DNA of 64,000 bases from Lachnospiraceae bacterium (lineage in GTDB: Bacteria; Bacillota; Clostridia; Lachnospirales; Lachnospiraceae). Both the position numbers and the translations under genes were made by a program. Shown here piece after piece: positions 51,086-59,916 of the stretch. Numbering within the stretch: the first letter of the stretch is position 1; each line of letters opens with the position of its first letter. A model generated the notes under the pieces. The model saw only the letters and a list, made by a program, of their open reading frames with translations, was not told where the DNA came from and did no database searches. The stretch covers positions 186,001 to 250,000 of the forward strand of contig CAJTEE010000002.1 in assembly GCA_910575275.1 (NCBI GenBank). Direction: 5' to 3'.

Positions 51086-54000
51086 ATGGAAAAAATTAAC
51101 ATTTCTAATCGTTTAGCGCGTTATGATAACGTAAAGTTTTGGCTGATATTGGCAGTTGTGGTGGAGCATTTTGCTGAGCCCTATGTTGGAAAGTCCCACA
51201 TGATGACCACAATGACAGTTTTTCTTTACGGTTTTCATATGCCACTATTTATTTTTATATGCGGGCTCTTTTCTAAACGGGTTATACAAAAACCTGAATT
51301 TTCAGGTGAAAAGATAGGCGCATATCTGGCGCTGTATATGATTTTAAAGATGTTTCTGTACTGCATCAGACTGATTTGCGGCGAAATAGTTTCTTTCCAG
51401 CCGTTGGCTGAATTTCATGCTCCGTGGTTTGCGCTTTCCTGTGCGTGCTTTATTTTTATAACGCACCTTTTAAAGCGATATGACAGGAGAGTCATTTGTA
51501 TAGTAGTTTTTGTGATTTCCTGTCTTGCCGGATATCATGACAAGCTGGGAGATTTTTTATGTTTATCCAGAACGCTTGTATTTTATCCGTTTTTTCTCAT
51601 GGGTTACTATCTTCCAATAGAGACGCTTGAGAAAATGCTACATAAAAAAGGGATATGTATACTTTCCCTGACAGGACTTTGCTTTCTTGCGGTAAGAAGC
51701 TTTTTCTATACAGATAAAATGTATGCGCTGCTTCCCCTGCTCACAGGCAACCGTCCTTTTTCGATGTTGGCTTATCCACAGTGGGGCTTTTTGTATCGTC
51801 TTGTATATTATATGAGGGTATTCTTTTTGTTCCCTGGGATTTTGTGGCTGGCCTCTGAACGAAAGTTTTTCTTTACTAAATTTGGAACAAAAACGCTGCA
51901 AATATACTTTTGGCATATGCCGCTTTTGATTCTATATCTTAATAAATGGAACGGCAATGTTTATCTTGCAGAAGTGTTTCCGCATGTATGGAAAATCATT
52001 TATTTGCTGTTGGGGGTCGCCTTGACCTGCTTTTTAACCACGGATTTTTTTGCAGTTCCCTGTAAACAGATTATGCAGTGGAAGCTAAAGCTTCCTTATA
52101 TAAAAAACGGAAAGAATCTTCCAGGGAAAAGGCGCTTTATTATGATACTTCCGATCGCTTTTTCATTTGCTTTTACACTTGGGATTTTTGGGCCGATGGA
52201 TCTATGGTTTTCCAATGCTTCTGATTTTTGGTTTGACAAAACGAGCGCGGCTCTTGTTTCAGTTTTTCTATTTTTTCTGATATTTAGTGTTTCGATATTT
52301 TTAGGCATGTTGGTTAATGGGAATACGTTTCTTTTTTATCTGACATGTTTGTTCAGCCTTTCTTTTGCATTTTATGTACAAGGAACATTTTTGAATATTG
52401 GATTTGAGGCAGGTGTACTGGACGGCGGAGAAATCATATGGGGAGAATACGAAACATATGGCCTTGTAAATACATTTATCTGGGGTGCCTTGTTTATATT
52501 GCCGCTCATTGTTACATATTTCCTGTCGAAAAAGTCTATTAAAATCTTTTCTTTTATATCACTTGTCATTGTTGGCATGCAGATACCGGCACTGATATTT
52601 TCGGCGCTGCACACGGATGATGCATATTCTGGGCCTAAAAGGATAAGCACAGAGGGTATTTATACCTTATCACAGAATGAAAATATATTGATATTTGTGT
52701 TAGACACAATGGACGAACAATATTTTAATGAATTTATAGAAAATAACCCTTTAATGAAGGAAAATTTGCAAGGTTTTATTCATTTTGATAACACATTAGC
52801 AAGTGGGGCTCGTACTATGCAGGCTATGCCATCTATACTTACAGGAATTCCTTACAAAAGAGAAAAAGCATATTCTGAATATTTGGAAGATATTTGGAAT
52901 GGGGAATCTCCTTTAGACATCCTGACAAAAGAAGATTATGATGTACGGATATTTACAGACACTCTTTACTGTGGGGATGGGGCCTCCGCCTGTATTCGTA
53001 ATTTTTCAGTGGGGCGCCAAAATGTTGGCTCTTATAAGATTTTGACTGAAAAACTGGGAAAACTTACATTATATCGCTATGCACCGTATTTGCTGAAAAA
53101 GGCATTTTGGATGGCTACTTCAGAATTTGAGTCTGCAAAGGCTAGTGGAACATATTCTACCGCTAATACAGAATTCTACAATAATTATAAAAAAGAGCAT
53201 TTTACGTACACAAATGAGTATTCGAAGGCATTACGTTTGTACCATTTACAAGGCATTCATGAGCCATATACGCTCATGGAAGATGGCAGTATAGGAAACA
53301 GTACGCGAGAGGAGCAGGTTAAAGGGCTTTTTCATATTTTATTTGATATGCTGAGCGATTTAAAGGCGGATGGAATGTGGGATCGTACGATGATTATCAT
53401 CACGGCTGATCATGGTGATATAGTATTTGGACAACAGCCAATATTTTTGTGTAAGCTGCCATACGCGCAAGGGGATATGCAGACTAACCATGCCCCTATC
53501 TCTTTATTTGATCTTCCTTCTACGTTGGTCAATTTTGCTGGCGGAAACGGAGAGCTATATGGAAGTGGACGGAATCTATTCCAGATTTCAGAAACAGAAG
53601 TAAGGGAACGTATTTTTTATTTTAATACTTCGGAGAATAGTAAACCTTGTATTAAGGAGTATATTACTTCTGGCCGTGCCGACAATGTAGATGCTATGAT
53701 TTTAAATAATAAATATTTCCCCTACAATGATAGAGTACAGCCATATTCATTAGGAAATTTTCTATCCTTTGCTGCAGAGGCAACGGCAAACGTATACTGC
53801 ACAAAGGGCTTTGGAACTGCTTCAGGTGGAGAAACGGATATACAAAGCCCTGTTGCACAAATGGTTATCCCTCTGGAAGAAGCGCCAAAGTCTACGACAC
53901 TTCATGCGCATGTGGGGATTGCCCTAATACGTAGTATTCCAGATGTGGTTATAAGATCTGGTGAATTTATAATTTTTGAAGGTTCTATTGATAACTCTTT

Positions 54001-54121
54001 CGTTAAAACAGGACTCGACCTGGAAATACCTGTTTCGACATTAAAAAATAATACGATTACGCTGAATTTTGAGACAACATCAACTTTTTGGCTATCATCG
54101 TTGGTAATCGAACAGGAGTAA
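51086..54121 (+). CDS. Acyltransferase-3/sulfatase-superfamily fusion, membrane protein
   Basis: The 1011-residue protein starts with an acyltransferase-3 domain (about 1-335; RYDNVKFWLILAVVVEHF with the catalytic-type His, and FHMPLFIFICGLFSKR) of about ten membrane segments. A second membrane block (about 350-500) leads to an alkaline-phosphatase/sulfatase domain (530-830): metal site FVLDTMDEQYF, nucleophile Thr in GARTMQAMPSILTG, and TADHGD near 772. A beta-rich domain closes it (860-1011). The sulfatase fold is shared with LTA synthase and phosphoethanolamine transferases, so a role in decorating or elongating a surface polymer on the outer face is likely. ATG with AAAGAG upstream. Confidence 0.8.
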   Translation: MEKINISNRLARYDNVKFWLILAVVVEHFAEPYVGKSHMMTTMTVFLYGFHMPLFIFICGLFSKRVIQKPEFSGEKIGAYLALYMILKMFLYCIRLICGEIVSFQPLAEFHAPWFALSCACFIFITHLLKRYDRRVICIVVFVISCLAGYHDKLGDFLCLSRTLVFYPFFLMGYYLPIETLEKMLHKKGICILSLTGLCFLAVRSFFYTDKMYALLPLLTGNRPFSMLAYPQWGFLYRLVYYMRVFFLFPGILWLASERKFFFTKFGTKTLQIYFWHMPLLILYLNKWNGNVYLAEVFPHVWKIIYLLLGVALTCFLTTDFFAVPCKQIMQWKLKLPYIKNGKNLPGKRRFIMILPIAFSFAFTLGIFGPMDLWFSNASDFWFDKTSAALVSVFLFFLIFSVSIFLGMLVNGNTFLFYLTCLFSLSFAFYVQGTFLNIGFEAGVLDGGEIIWGEYETYGLVNTFIWGALFILPLIVTYFLSKKSIKIFSFISLVIVGMQIPALIFSALHTDDAYSGPKRISTEGIYTLSQNENILIFVLDTMDEQYFNEFIENNPLMKENLQGFIHFDNTLASGARTMQAMPSILTGIPYKREKAYSEYLEDIWNGESPLDILTKEDYDVRIFTDTLYCGDGASACIRNFSVGRQNVGSYKILTEKLGKLTLYRYAPYLLKKAFWMATSEFESAKASGTYSTANTEFYNNYKKEHFTYTNEYSKALRLYHLQGIHEPYTLMEDGSIGNSTREEQVKGLFHILFDMLSDLKADGMWDRTMIIITADHGDIVFGQQPIFLCKLPYAQGDMQTNHAPISLFDLPSTLVNFAGGNGELYGSGRNLFQISETEVRERIFYFNTSENSKPCIKEYITSGRADNVDAMILNNKYFPYNDRVQPYSLGNFLSFAAEATANVYCTKGFGTASGGETDIQSPVAQMVIPLEEAPKSTTLHAHVGIALIRSIPDVVIRSGEFIIFEGSIDNSFVKTGLDLEIPVSTLKNNTITLNFETTSTFWLSSLVIEQE

Positions 54122-54142
54122 TTTAAAAAGGAGTATGTCTCT

Positions 54143-56038
54143 ATGAACACACTATACCAAATTCTGGAACACATCCTGTTCCAGTGTTACATACTATGCC
54201 ACAACTACGGCCTTGCGATCCTCCTGTTCACCTTCCTCACCAAGCTGTTCCTTTTTCCCCTTTCCATATGGGTACAGAAAAACTCCATCAAGATGGTGCG
54301 GCTGCAGCCGGAGATCAATTCTATCAAAATAAGATTCTTCGGCGACAAGGATACGATCGCGGAGGAGGAAGCCAAACTCTTTAAACGGGAAAAATATAAT
54401 CCTATGGCCTCCGTGATTCCGCTTTTTGTGCAGATTTTTTTGCTGATCGGCATCATCGGAGCGATTCGTGCGGGGATGCAAAACCCAGAGATCCACATGG
54501 ATTTCTTTGGACTGAACCTAAGCCTGATTCCCGCAGAGGAGGCAGGAGAACTGATCCTGTCCCCTCTACTGGCCGGGTTTTCCTCCTGGATTCTGTGCGC
54601 GGTCCAGAATACCGCCAATGTATTACAGGCGGAGCAGTCTAAGTACGGCCAGTTTGGAACCATGGCACTGTCGATAGGCCTTTCCCTGTATCTGGGCTGG
54701 TTTGTGCCGGTCGGGGTGGTCTTATACTGGATTGCCAGCAATCTGATGGCGGTTGTGCAGGTATATTTACTAAATTATATGATTAATCCCAGAAACTATG
54801 TGGATTATGAACGGCTGGAGCAGAGCAGGCGTGAGCTTAAGGCGCTTGAACAAGTGAACGGCGACGCAAAAGGCGGCGTCAGAAGCGCAGAGCGCAGGCG
54901 TGAGAAGGAGGACTACAAACGCTTTTTCTCCATTTCCAACAAGCACCTGGTGTTCTATTCCGAGGGCAGCGGATTTTATAAGTACTTCCAAAATGTGATC
55001 GAGTACCTGCTTCGGCATTCTAACCTGGTGATCCATTATGTTACCAGTGACCCAAAAGACCAGATATTCGAAATAGCACAACAAGAAAAAAGAATCCGGC
55101 CTTACTATATCGGAGAGAAAAAGTTAATCACACTCATGATGAAAATGGACGCGGATATAGTTATTATGACGATGCAGGATATTGAAAATTTCCATATCAA
55201 ACGTAGCTATGTACGTCAGGATGTGGAATATATTTATATGTTTCATGGCTGCACCAGTACGCATATGGTCATTCGCGAGGGAGCTCTGGACCATTACGAT
55301 ACGATCTTTTGTCCGGGACCGTACCAGGTAAAAGAAATTCGCTGCACGGAATCCATGTATAAATTACCAGAAAAGAAACTGCTGGAGACAGGGTATGGCG
55401 TGATCGAAAGACTGGCGGACGCTTACGAAAGGTTGGAAAAGAGGGAGGGCGGCCAGCCGCAAATTTTGATTGCACCGTCCCATCAGCCAGACAATATCAT
55501 GGATACCTGTATAGACAGGCTCCTTGAACGGCTTCTTGGAAAAGGATATAGGCTGATTGTACGTCCGCATCCCCAATATATACGGCGATTTCCTCAAAGA
55601 ATTGAAGCTTTCGTAAATCGTTATGAAACGGAGCTGGAAGAAAGACTGTTTGAATTTCAAACCGCTTTTTCTTCCGGGGAAACGGTATATCAATCCAATG
55701 TTGTCATTACGGACTGGTCTATGATTGCTTACGAGTTCTCATTCACAACGATGAAACCAACTTTATTTATCAACACGCCGATAAAAGTAGAGAATCCACG
55801 TTATATAGAGTATCCAATGGAGCCACTTGATATTACCCTTCGCAATAAAATAGGCAAATCTCTGAATTTAGATGAATTAGAAAAGGTTGATGGAGCGATA
55901 CAGGACATGCTGGCTGACAGCATAGATTACAAAAAGATAATCGCAAACACTCGAAGTGATCTGATGCCATGCTTTGGAGAAAGTGCTCAAATTGGCGGAA
56001 AGTATATTTTGTCACAGCTTACAAAGAAACAGAGATAA
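54143..56038 (+). CDS. YidC/Oxa1 - CDP-glycerol glycerophosphotransferase fusion
   Basis: The 631-residue protein has an Oxa1/YidC insertase-like domain at 1-225: GLAILLFTFLTKLFLFPLS, a charged hairpin with LQPEINSIK, then NPMASVIPLFVQIFLLIGI, and two further membrane segments ending VGVVLYWIASNLMAVVQVY. A basic helix links it to a TagB/TagF-type domain (about 260-631) with FHGCTSTHM, RPHPQY and VITDWSMIAYEFS, which polymerises glycerol-phosphate from CDP-glycerol. The fusion tethers polymer synthesis to a membrane insertase fold. Its first 900 bases are GC-richer than the rest. ATG with AAAGGAG upstream, 21 bases after the sulfatase gene. Confidence 0.85.
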   Translation: MNTLYQILEHILFQCYILCHNYGLAILLFTFLTKLFLFPLSIWVQKNSIKMVRLQPEINSIKIRFFGDKDTIAEEEAKLFKREKYNPMASVIPLFVQIFLLIGIIGAIRAGMQNPEIHMDFFGLNLSLIPAEEAGELILSPLLAGFSSWILCAVQNTANVLQAEQSKYGQFGTMALSIGLSLYLGWFVPVGVVLYWIASNLMAVVQVYLLNYMINPRNYVDYERLEQSRRELKALEQVNGDAKGGVRSAERRREKEDYKRFFSISNKHLVFYSEGSGFYKYFQNVIEYLLRHSNLVIHYVTSDPKDQIFEIAQQEKRIRPYYIGEKKLITLMMKMDADIVIMTMQDIENFHIKRSYVRQDVEYIYMFHGCTSTHMVIREGALDHYDTIFCPGPYQVKEIRCTESMYKLPEKKLLETGYGVIERLADAYERLEKREGGQPQILIAPSHQPDNIMDTCIDRLLERLLGKGYRLIVRPHPQYIRRFPQRIEAFVNRYETELEERLFEFQTAFSSGETVYQSNVVITDWSMIAYEFSFTTMKPTLFINTPIKVENPRYIEYPMEPLDITLRNKIGKSLNLDELEKVDGAIQDMLADSIDYKKIIANTRSDLMPCFGESAQIGGKYILSQLTKKQR

Positions 56039-56062
56039 GACAAAGAAAGGTGGAAGTAGAAT

Positions 56063-56329
56063 ATGCAAAAGATTTCTTTAAGAATTATGGAGACCGGCTA
56101 TTATGTTGTATGTTTCAGTGTATTAACGGAAATAACCAGCTATGCCTATATTGACCCTTCTGTTACTACGTATGCTATCCAGGCAATTGCAGGTGGTGCA
56201 ATTGCAATTGGAGCCGTGGCAGGGATTTATTGGAGAAAAGCCAAAAGAAAGCTCAATGATAAACTGGGGATTCATGAAAAGAAAGAGATTGAGGAAGATG
56301 TAATTGAAACCGAGGACAGTACACTATAA
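56063..56329 (+). CDS. Small membrane protein with YIDPS motif
   Basis: The 88-residue protein has an N-terminal hydrophobic segment (ETGYYVVCFSVLTEITSYA, possibly a signal sequence), the motif YIDPSVTTYAIQAIAGG, a second membrane segment, and a basic then acidic cytoplasmic tail (KAKRKLND...EEDVIETED). Similar short proteins with a YIDP motif are found beside sulfatase-fold and teichoic-acid-type genes; no function is established. ATG with AAAGGTGG upstream, 24 bases after the YidC-TagF fusion, so probably a subunit of that machine. Confidence 0.65.
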   Translation: MQKISLRIMETGYYVVCFSVLTEITSYAYIDPSVTTYAIQAIAGGAIAIGAVAGIYWRKAKRKLNDKLGIHEKKEIEEDVIETEDSTL

Positions 56330-56441
56330 AAAATGCGATTATTTTGGCTGCGGGAAAATTCTTATGTTGGAAATCGCTTCAACGCAATTATGAAAAGTAG
56401 TGTGTTGAACGTATTATGAACATCTGCTTGGGGAGAAACAT

Positions 56442-57482
56442 ATGAAACAGGAAGCGATTAAAGTTAGGCGGGCCTGCCTGGGAGATATTGATTCTATTAT
56501 TGAATTTATAAAAAACCATTATTATATTCCCAATCATGTTTTTACCAGACGAAGGGATATTTTTAACGACTGGCACGTACAGGGAGAAAATGTATATTTT
56601 GCGATCGCTGAAGGGACAGAAAGCAAAATGATATACGGAATCTTAGGCTACACGCTTTACTCAAAAGCTTTGACTCCCGACGTATCCTTGGCCATTTTTC
56701 AGACCATAAAAAGCAGTGATCCCGCATTGGGAATCCGCTTGGTTTTATTCGTAAAGAGTCTATATCCAGATTCTCTCATATGTTCAAGCGGAATTGTTCC
56801 CAACACAAGGGGGCTTTATGAATTTTTAGGATATAAAACTGGTAAATTAAAGCACTATTACAGACTCAATGACCTGGAAGAATATAAAATTGCGAGAATT
56901 CAAAAGAAAGAAATATTGCCAGTAAAAGAAGAAGGCTACTGTATGAAGCATTTTCATACGATACAGGCGGTTCGTACAGCGGTAAATACAGAAATCTTTA
57001 AAACAACGAGGCCTTATAAAGATTGCGCTTATATTCAGGAGAAATACTATGACAATATCGGCTACAGCTATATGGTATATGGAATTTTTAATCATTTAAA
57101 GCAGTGCGTTGGGCTGTTGGCGGGAAGGGAAATTCTGTATGGCAATCGCAAATGTTTTAAAATAGTGGATTATATTGGAAAGGATGAGGAATTAGGGCAT
57201 TGCTCAAAGGCTTTTTCTGATTTTATCATCTGTGCAGACTATGAATACATGGATTTTTATCAGATAGGAATTGACGATACAATGATGCAGCGAGCCGGGT
57301 TTCTTTTAAATGACGGCACTGAAAATATAATTCCACAATTTTTTGAACCATATGTAGCAAAAAATATTGATATTTTTTATTTTACGACAAATACGGAACT
57401 GTTCCATGGCTACAGATGCGACGGAGGGCAGGAGCGCCCGAACTTTATTGGAATAGATTGTGAGGATTATAAACATGGTTGA
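56442..57482 (+). CDS. GNAT-like acetyltransferase family protein
   Basis: The 346-residue protein has an N-terminal GNAT-type domain (about 6-130; KVRRACLGDIDSIIEFIKNHY, then SGIVPNTRGLYEFLGYKTG as the acyl-CoA binding region). The C-terminal half, from about 150, is probably a second degenerate GNAT copy with GRCDGGQERPN-like features only loosely visible, and I cannot assign it. ATG with GGGGAG upstream. It overlaps the truncated nucleotidyltransferase by eight bases. A role in acylating an amino sugar or polymer is inferred from context. Confidence 0.6.
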   Translation: MKQEAIKVRRACLGDIDSIIEFIKNHYYIPNHVFTRRRDIFNDWHVQGENVYFAIAEGTESKMIYGILGYTLYSKALTPDVSLAIFQTIKSSDPALGIRLVLFVKSLYPDSLICSSGIVPNTRGLYEFLGYKTGKLKHYYRLNDLEEYKIARIQKKEILPVKEEGYCMKHFHTIQAVRTAVNTEIFKTTRPYKDCAYIQEKYYDNIGYSYMVYGIFNHLKQCVGLLAGREILYGNRKCFKIVDYIGKDEELGHCSKAFSDFIICADYEYMDFYQIGIDDTMMQRAGFLLNDGTENIIPQFFEPYVAKNIDIFYFTTNTELFHGYRCDGGQERPNFIGIDCEDYKHG

Positions 57483-57756
57483 AAAATTAATTCTTTTAGC
57501 CGCGGGAAGGGGAGAAAGACTTCGGCCGCTTACAATCAACACGCCGAAGCCTTTAGTCAGGGTGCACGGGATTCACATCATAGAGACGCTTTTGAAAGCC
57601 GCCAGGCAAAACGGGATTCCGTCTGTTTACATTGTGCGCGGACATTTGGGAGAGCAGTTTGATGGATTAACCCGAGACTACCCGAATCTTCATTTTATTG
57701 ACAATCCGGATTATAAAGGTAAAAATTACAAATCAGCGTGGGGAAATTGTTCTTAA
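57475..57756 (+). pseudogene. Truncated LicC/TarI-like nucleotidyltransferase
   Basis: The 93-codon frame starts well (LILLAAGRGERLRPLT, NTPKPLVRVHG) and follows the nucleotidyltransferase fold as far as LHFIDNPDYKGKNY, then ends. LicC-type cytidylyltransferases are about 230 residues and need the metal Asp that follows this point, so the product should be inactive. The region before the next gene (57757-57802) holds no continuation. ATG start overlaps the GNAT gene. Confidence 0.7.
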
Positions 57757-57802
57757 GGGAAAAATGAAAGCTGGGGTCTTTCTTTAAAGAAAAGGAGGAG
57801 CT

Positions 57803-58537
57803 GTGAAAGAACAAAAAGTCTTACTTATCACTGGTGCATCTTCGGATATTGGCACTGCATTTATTGAAAAAGCATATAAAAAGTATCATTTAATTCTAGC
57901 CCATTACAATCAAACGAATGCGAAACTACAAAGTTTGCCGCTGCCGGTCAGAGAAAAAATGGTTCTTTTGCAAGCGGATTTTACAGACCAAAACTCTGTG
58001 AATCAGATGATTCAAGCTATAAAAAATAATGGGGCCTTTCCTGATCATATCCTTCATCTCAGTGCGCCCCGTTTCTGTTATGAAAAGATGACAAAATTTA
58101 ATATGTCAAAATACGAAACGGAATTTTCTGTTTCCGTTAAGTCAATTCTGACAATCATCAAAGAATTTTATCCGTATATGAATCAGCAAAAATATGGAAA
58201 AGTGGTATTTATGCTGTCGTCTGCCGTCTTAAATACCCCACCCAAATATATGACGGGTTATGTGAGTATAAAATATGCTTTATTGGGAATTATGAAAAGT
58301 CTATCGGGAGAGCTGTTTGAAAAAGGAATTACTGTAAACGGTGTCTCCCCAGCCATGATCGAAACAAAATTTTTGTCAGATCTTCCTGATTTGTTAAAAG
58401 AACGTACCATACAGAATGCTCCCCGGAAGAAACTGTTAAATGTATCGGATGTCATCCCTGCAATCGAGTTTTTACTGTCTGATATGGCAGACAGCATCAC
58501 TGGGGAAAATCTTGAGATAACGGCAGGGGCGTATTAA
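57803..58537 (+). CDS. Short-chain dehydrogenase/reductase
   Basis: The 244-residue protein has the NAD(P) loop TGASSDIG (10-17), the catalytic Ser in MLSSAV and the YxxxK pair in YVSIKYA, with LLSDMADSITGENLEITAGAY as the usual SDR end. GTG start with AAAGGAGGAG upstream. It follows a truncated cytidylyltransferase, an arrangement seen where alditol-phosphate reductases supply CDP-alditols for teichoic acids, but the substrate here is not determined. Confidence 0.85.
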   Translation: MKEQKVLLITGASSDIGTAFIEKAYKKYHLILAHYNQTNAKLQSLPLPVREKMVLLQADFTDQNSVNQMIQAIKNNGAFPDHILHLSAPRFCYEKMTKFNMSKYETEFSVSVKSILTIIKEFYPYMNQQKYGKVVFMLSSAVLNTPPKYMTGYVSIKYALLGIMKSLSGELFEKGITVNGVSPAMIETKFLSDLPDLLKERTIQNAPRKKLLNVSDVIPAIEFLLSDMADSITGENLEITAGAY

Positions 58538-58564
58538 GGCAAATAGGTAAGGTAGAAAAAGAAT

Positions 58565-58599
58565 CCAGCCGCTGTCCCTCTCTATATAACAGCGGCCGG
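58565..58599. terminator. Bidirectional terminator, right edge of the island
   Basis: CCAGCCGCTG (58565-58574) pairs with CAGCGGCCGG (58590-58599) except one position. It separates the convergent SDR and dctM genes. Confidence 0.75.
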
Positions 58600-58656
58600 A
58601 TTTATTTTATGTTCCAGGATGTAAACATATATATATTACCAGTGGCCTTCTACTTC

Positions 58657-59916
58657 CTACATCAACCCCGGAACCAGCATCGGCACATACAAAATCAGGA
58701 AGAACACAACAATCAGCCCCAAAAGATACGGGACGACGGCCTTGGCGATCCGTTCGATCGGGAGACCGGTGATGCCGGAGGCGACGAACAGGTTGATGGC
58801 GACCGGCGGCGTGATCATACCGATGGCGATGCCGACGACGAAGACGATGCCGAAGTGGACCAGGCTGATGCCCATGGCCTTTACGAGCGGCAAAAAGACC
58901 GGCGTCAGAATGATGATCGCGGATGAGGTCTCCATGAAAATGCCGGCGATCAAGATGATCACGGCGATCAGGAACATGATAATATACGGATTTGAGGAGA
59001 CGTTTAAGACGGAGCTCGAGATCGCCTCCGGGATCTTCCAGTTTGCCAGTACCCAGCCGAACGGGCCGCTGCAGGAGATGATGATCATGATGACGGCAGA
59101 GGTCTTCGCGCTGCCCTTCATGATGTTGAAAAGCTCCTTCGGCCCCATGTCGCGGTACACGAAAACGGATACAAGGATCGCGTAGATCACCGCCACGTCA
59201 GCCGCCTCGGAGGGGGTAAAATAACCGGAGAAGATGCCGCCCAGAATGATAAGAGGCATCAGGATTCCCCAGATGGCCTTTACAAAGGTTCTTGCCGCTG
59301 TCTTCAGATTGAAGGGCTTTCCCTTCGGATAATTGAATTTGCGCGCCTCGGTCAGGGAAATCGCGATCAGGATCGCTCCCATGAGCGCACCGGGGATAAA
59401 GCCGTTTTTAAACAGCGTGTTCACGCTTTGCTCGGCGATGACCGCGTAGAGCACCATGGGGACGGACGGCGGGATGACGACGCCGATGGTCCCGGCCGCG
59501 GCAATCAGGGCTGCGGAGCGTGCCTCGTCATAGCCGCGCTTTTTCAGCTCCGGGATCAAAGTCGCGCCGACGGCCGCGGTCGTGGCGGCGCCGGAGCCAG
59601 AGATGGCCGCGAAAAACATACCGGCCAGGACGGATACGATGGAGAGGCCGCCCTTGATCATGCCAAGAAGCGCCTCGGCAAACTCGACAAGCACCTTGGA
59701 CACGGTTCCCTTGGCCATCAGATCGCCGGCAAAGATAAAGAAGGGAACCGCGATCAGGGAGAAGGAGTCCGTAGAGGCAAACATACGCTGTACAATCATG
59801 AGAAGCGGCACATCCCCCTTTACAAGGACGGCGACCGACGAGATCACGATGGAAAAGGCCACCGGGACCCCTAAAAGCAGCATTAGGATAAAGGTTCCAA
59901 AAAGCAAAACTGCCAT
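58657..59916 (-). CDS. dctM: TRAP transporter large permease (DctM)
   Basis: The 419-residue protein has about twelve hydrophobic segments. GTFILMLLLGVPVAFSI, the FIFAGDLMAKG block, and AISGSGAATTAAVG and GVVIPPSVPMVLYAV are DctM signatures. It uses an ion gradient to import solute delivered by DctP. Its ATG shares one base with the dctQ stop. Last gene of the T-box-led operon. Confidence 0.92.
   Translation of the reverse strand: MAVLLFGTFILMLLLGVPVAFSIVISSVAVLVKGDVPLLMIVQRMFASTDSFSLIAVPFFIFAGDLMAKGTVSKVLVEFAEALLGMIKGGLSIVSVLAGMFFAAISGSGAATTAAVGATLIPELKKRGYDEARSAALIAAAGTIGVVIPPSVPMVLYAVIAEQSVNTLFKNGFIPGALMGAILIAISLTEARKFNYPKGKPFNLKTAARTFVKAIWGILMPLIILGGIFSGYFTPSEAADVAVIYAILVSVFVYRDMGPKELFNIMKGSAKTSAVIMIIISCSGPFGWVLANWKIPEAISSSVLNVSSNPYIIMFLIAVIILIAGIFMETSSAIIILTPVFLPLVKAMGISLVHFGIVFVVGIAIGMITPPVAINLFVASGITGLPIERIAKAVVPYLLGLIVVFFLILYVPMLVPGLM

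Noticed and set aside
54143-54850. Housekeeping membrane insertase YidC
   Set aside because: The frame continues directly into a glycerophosphotransferase domain, and none of the usual yidC neighbours (rpmH, rnpA, jag) is present.
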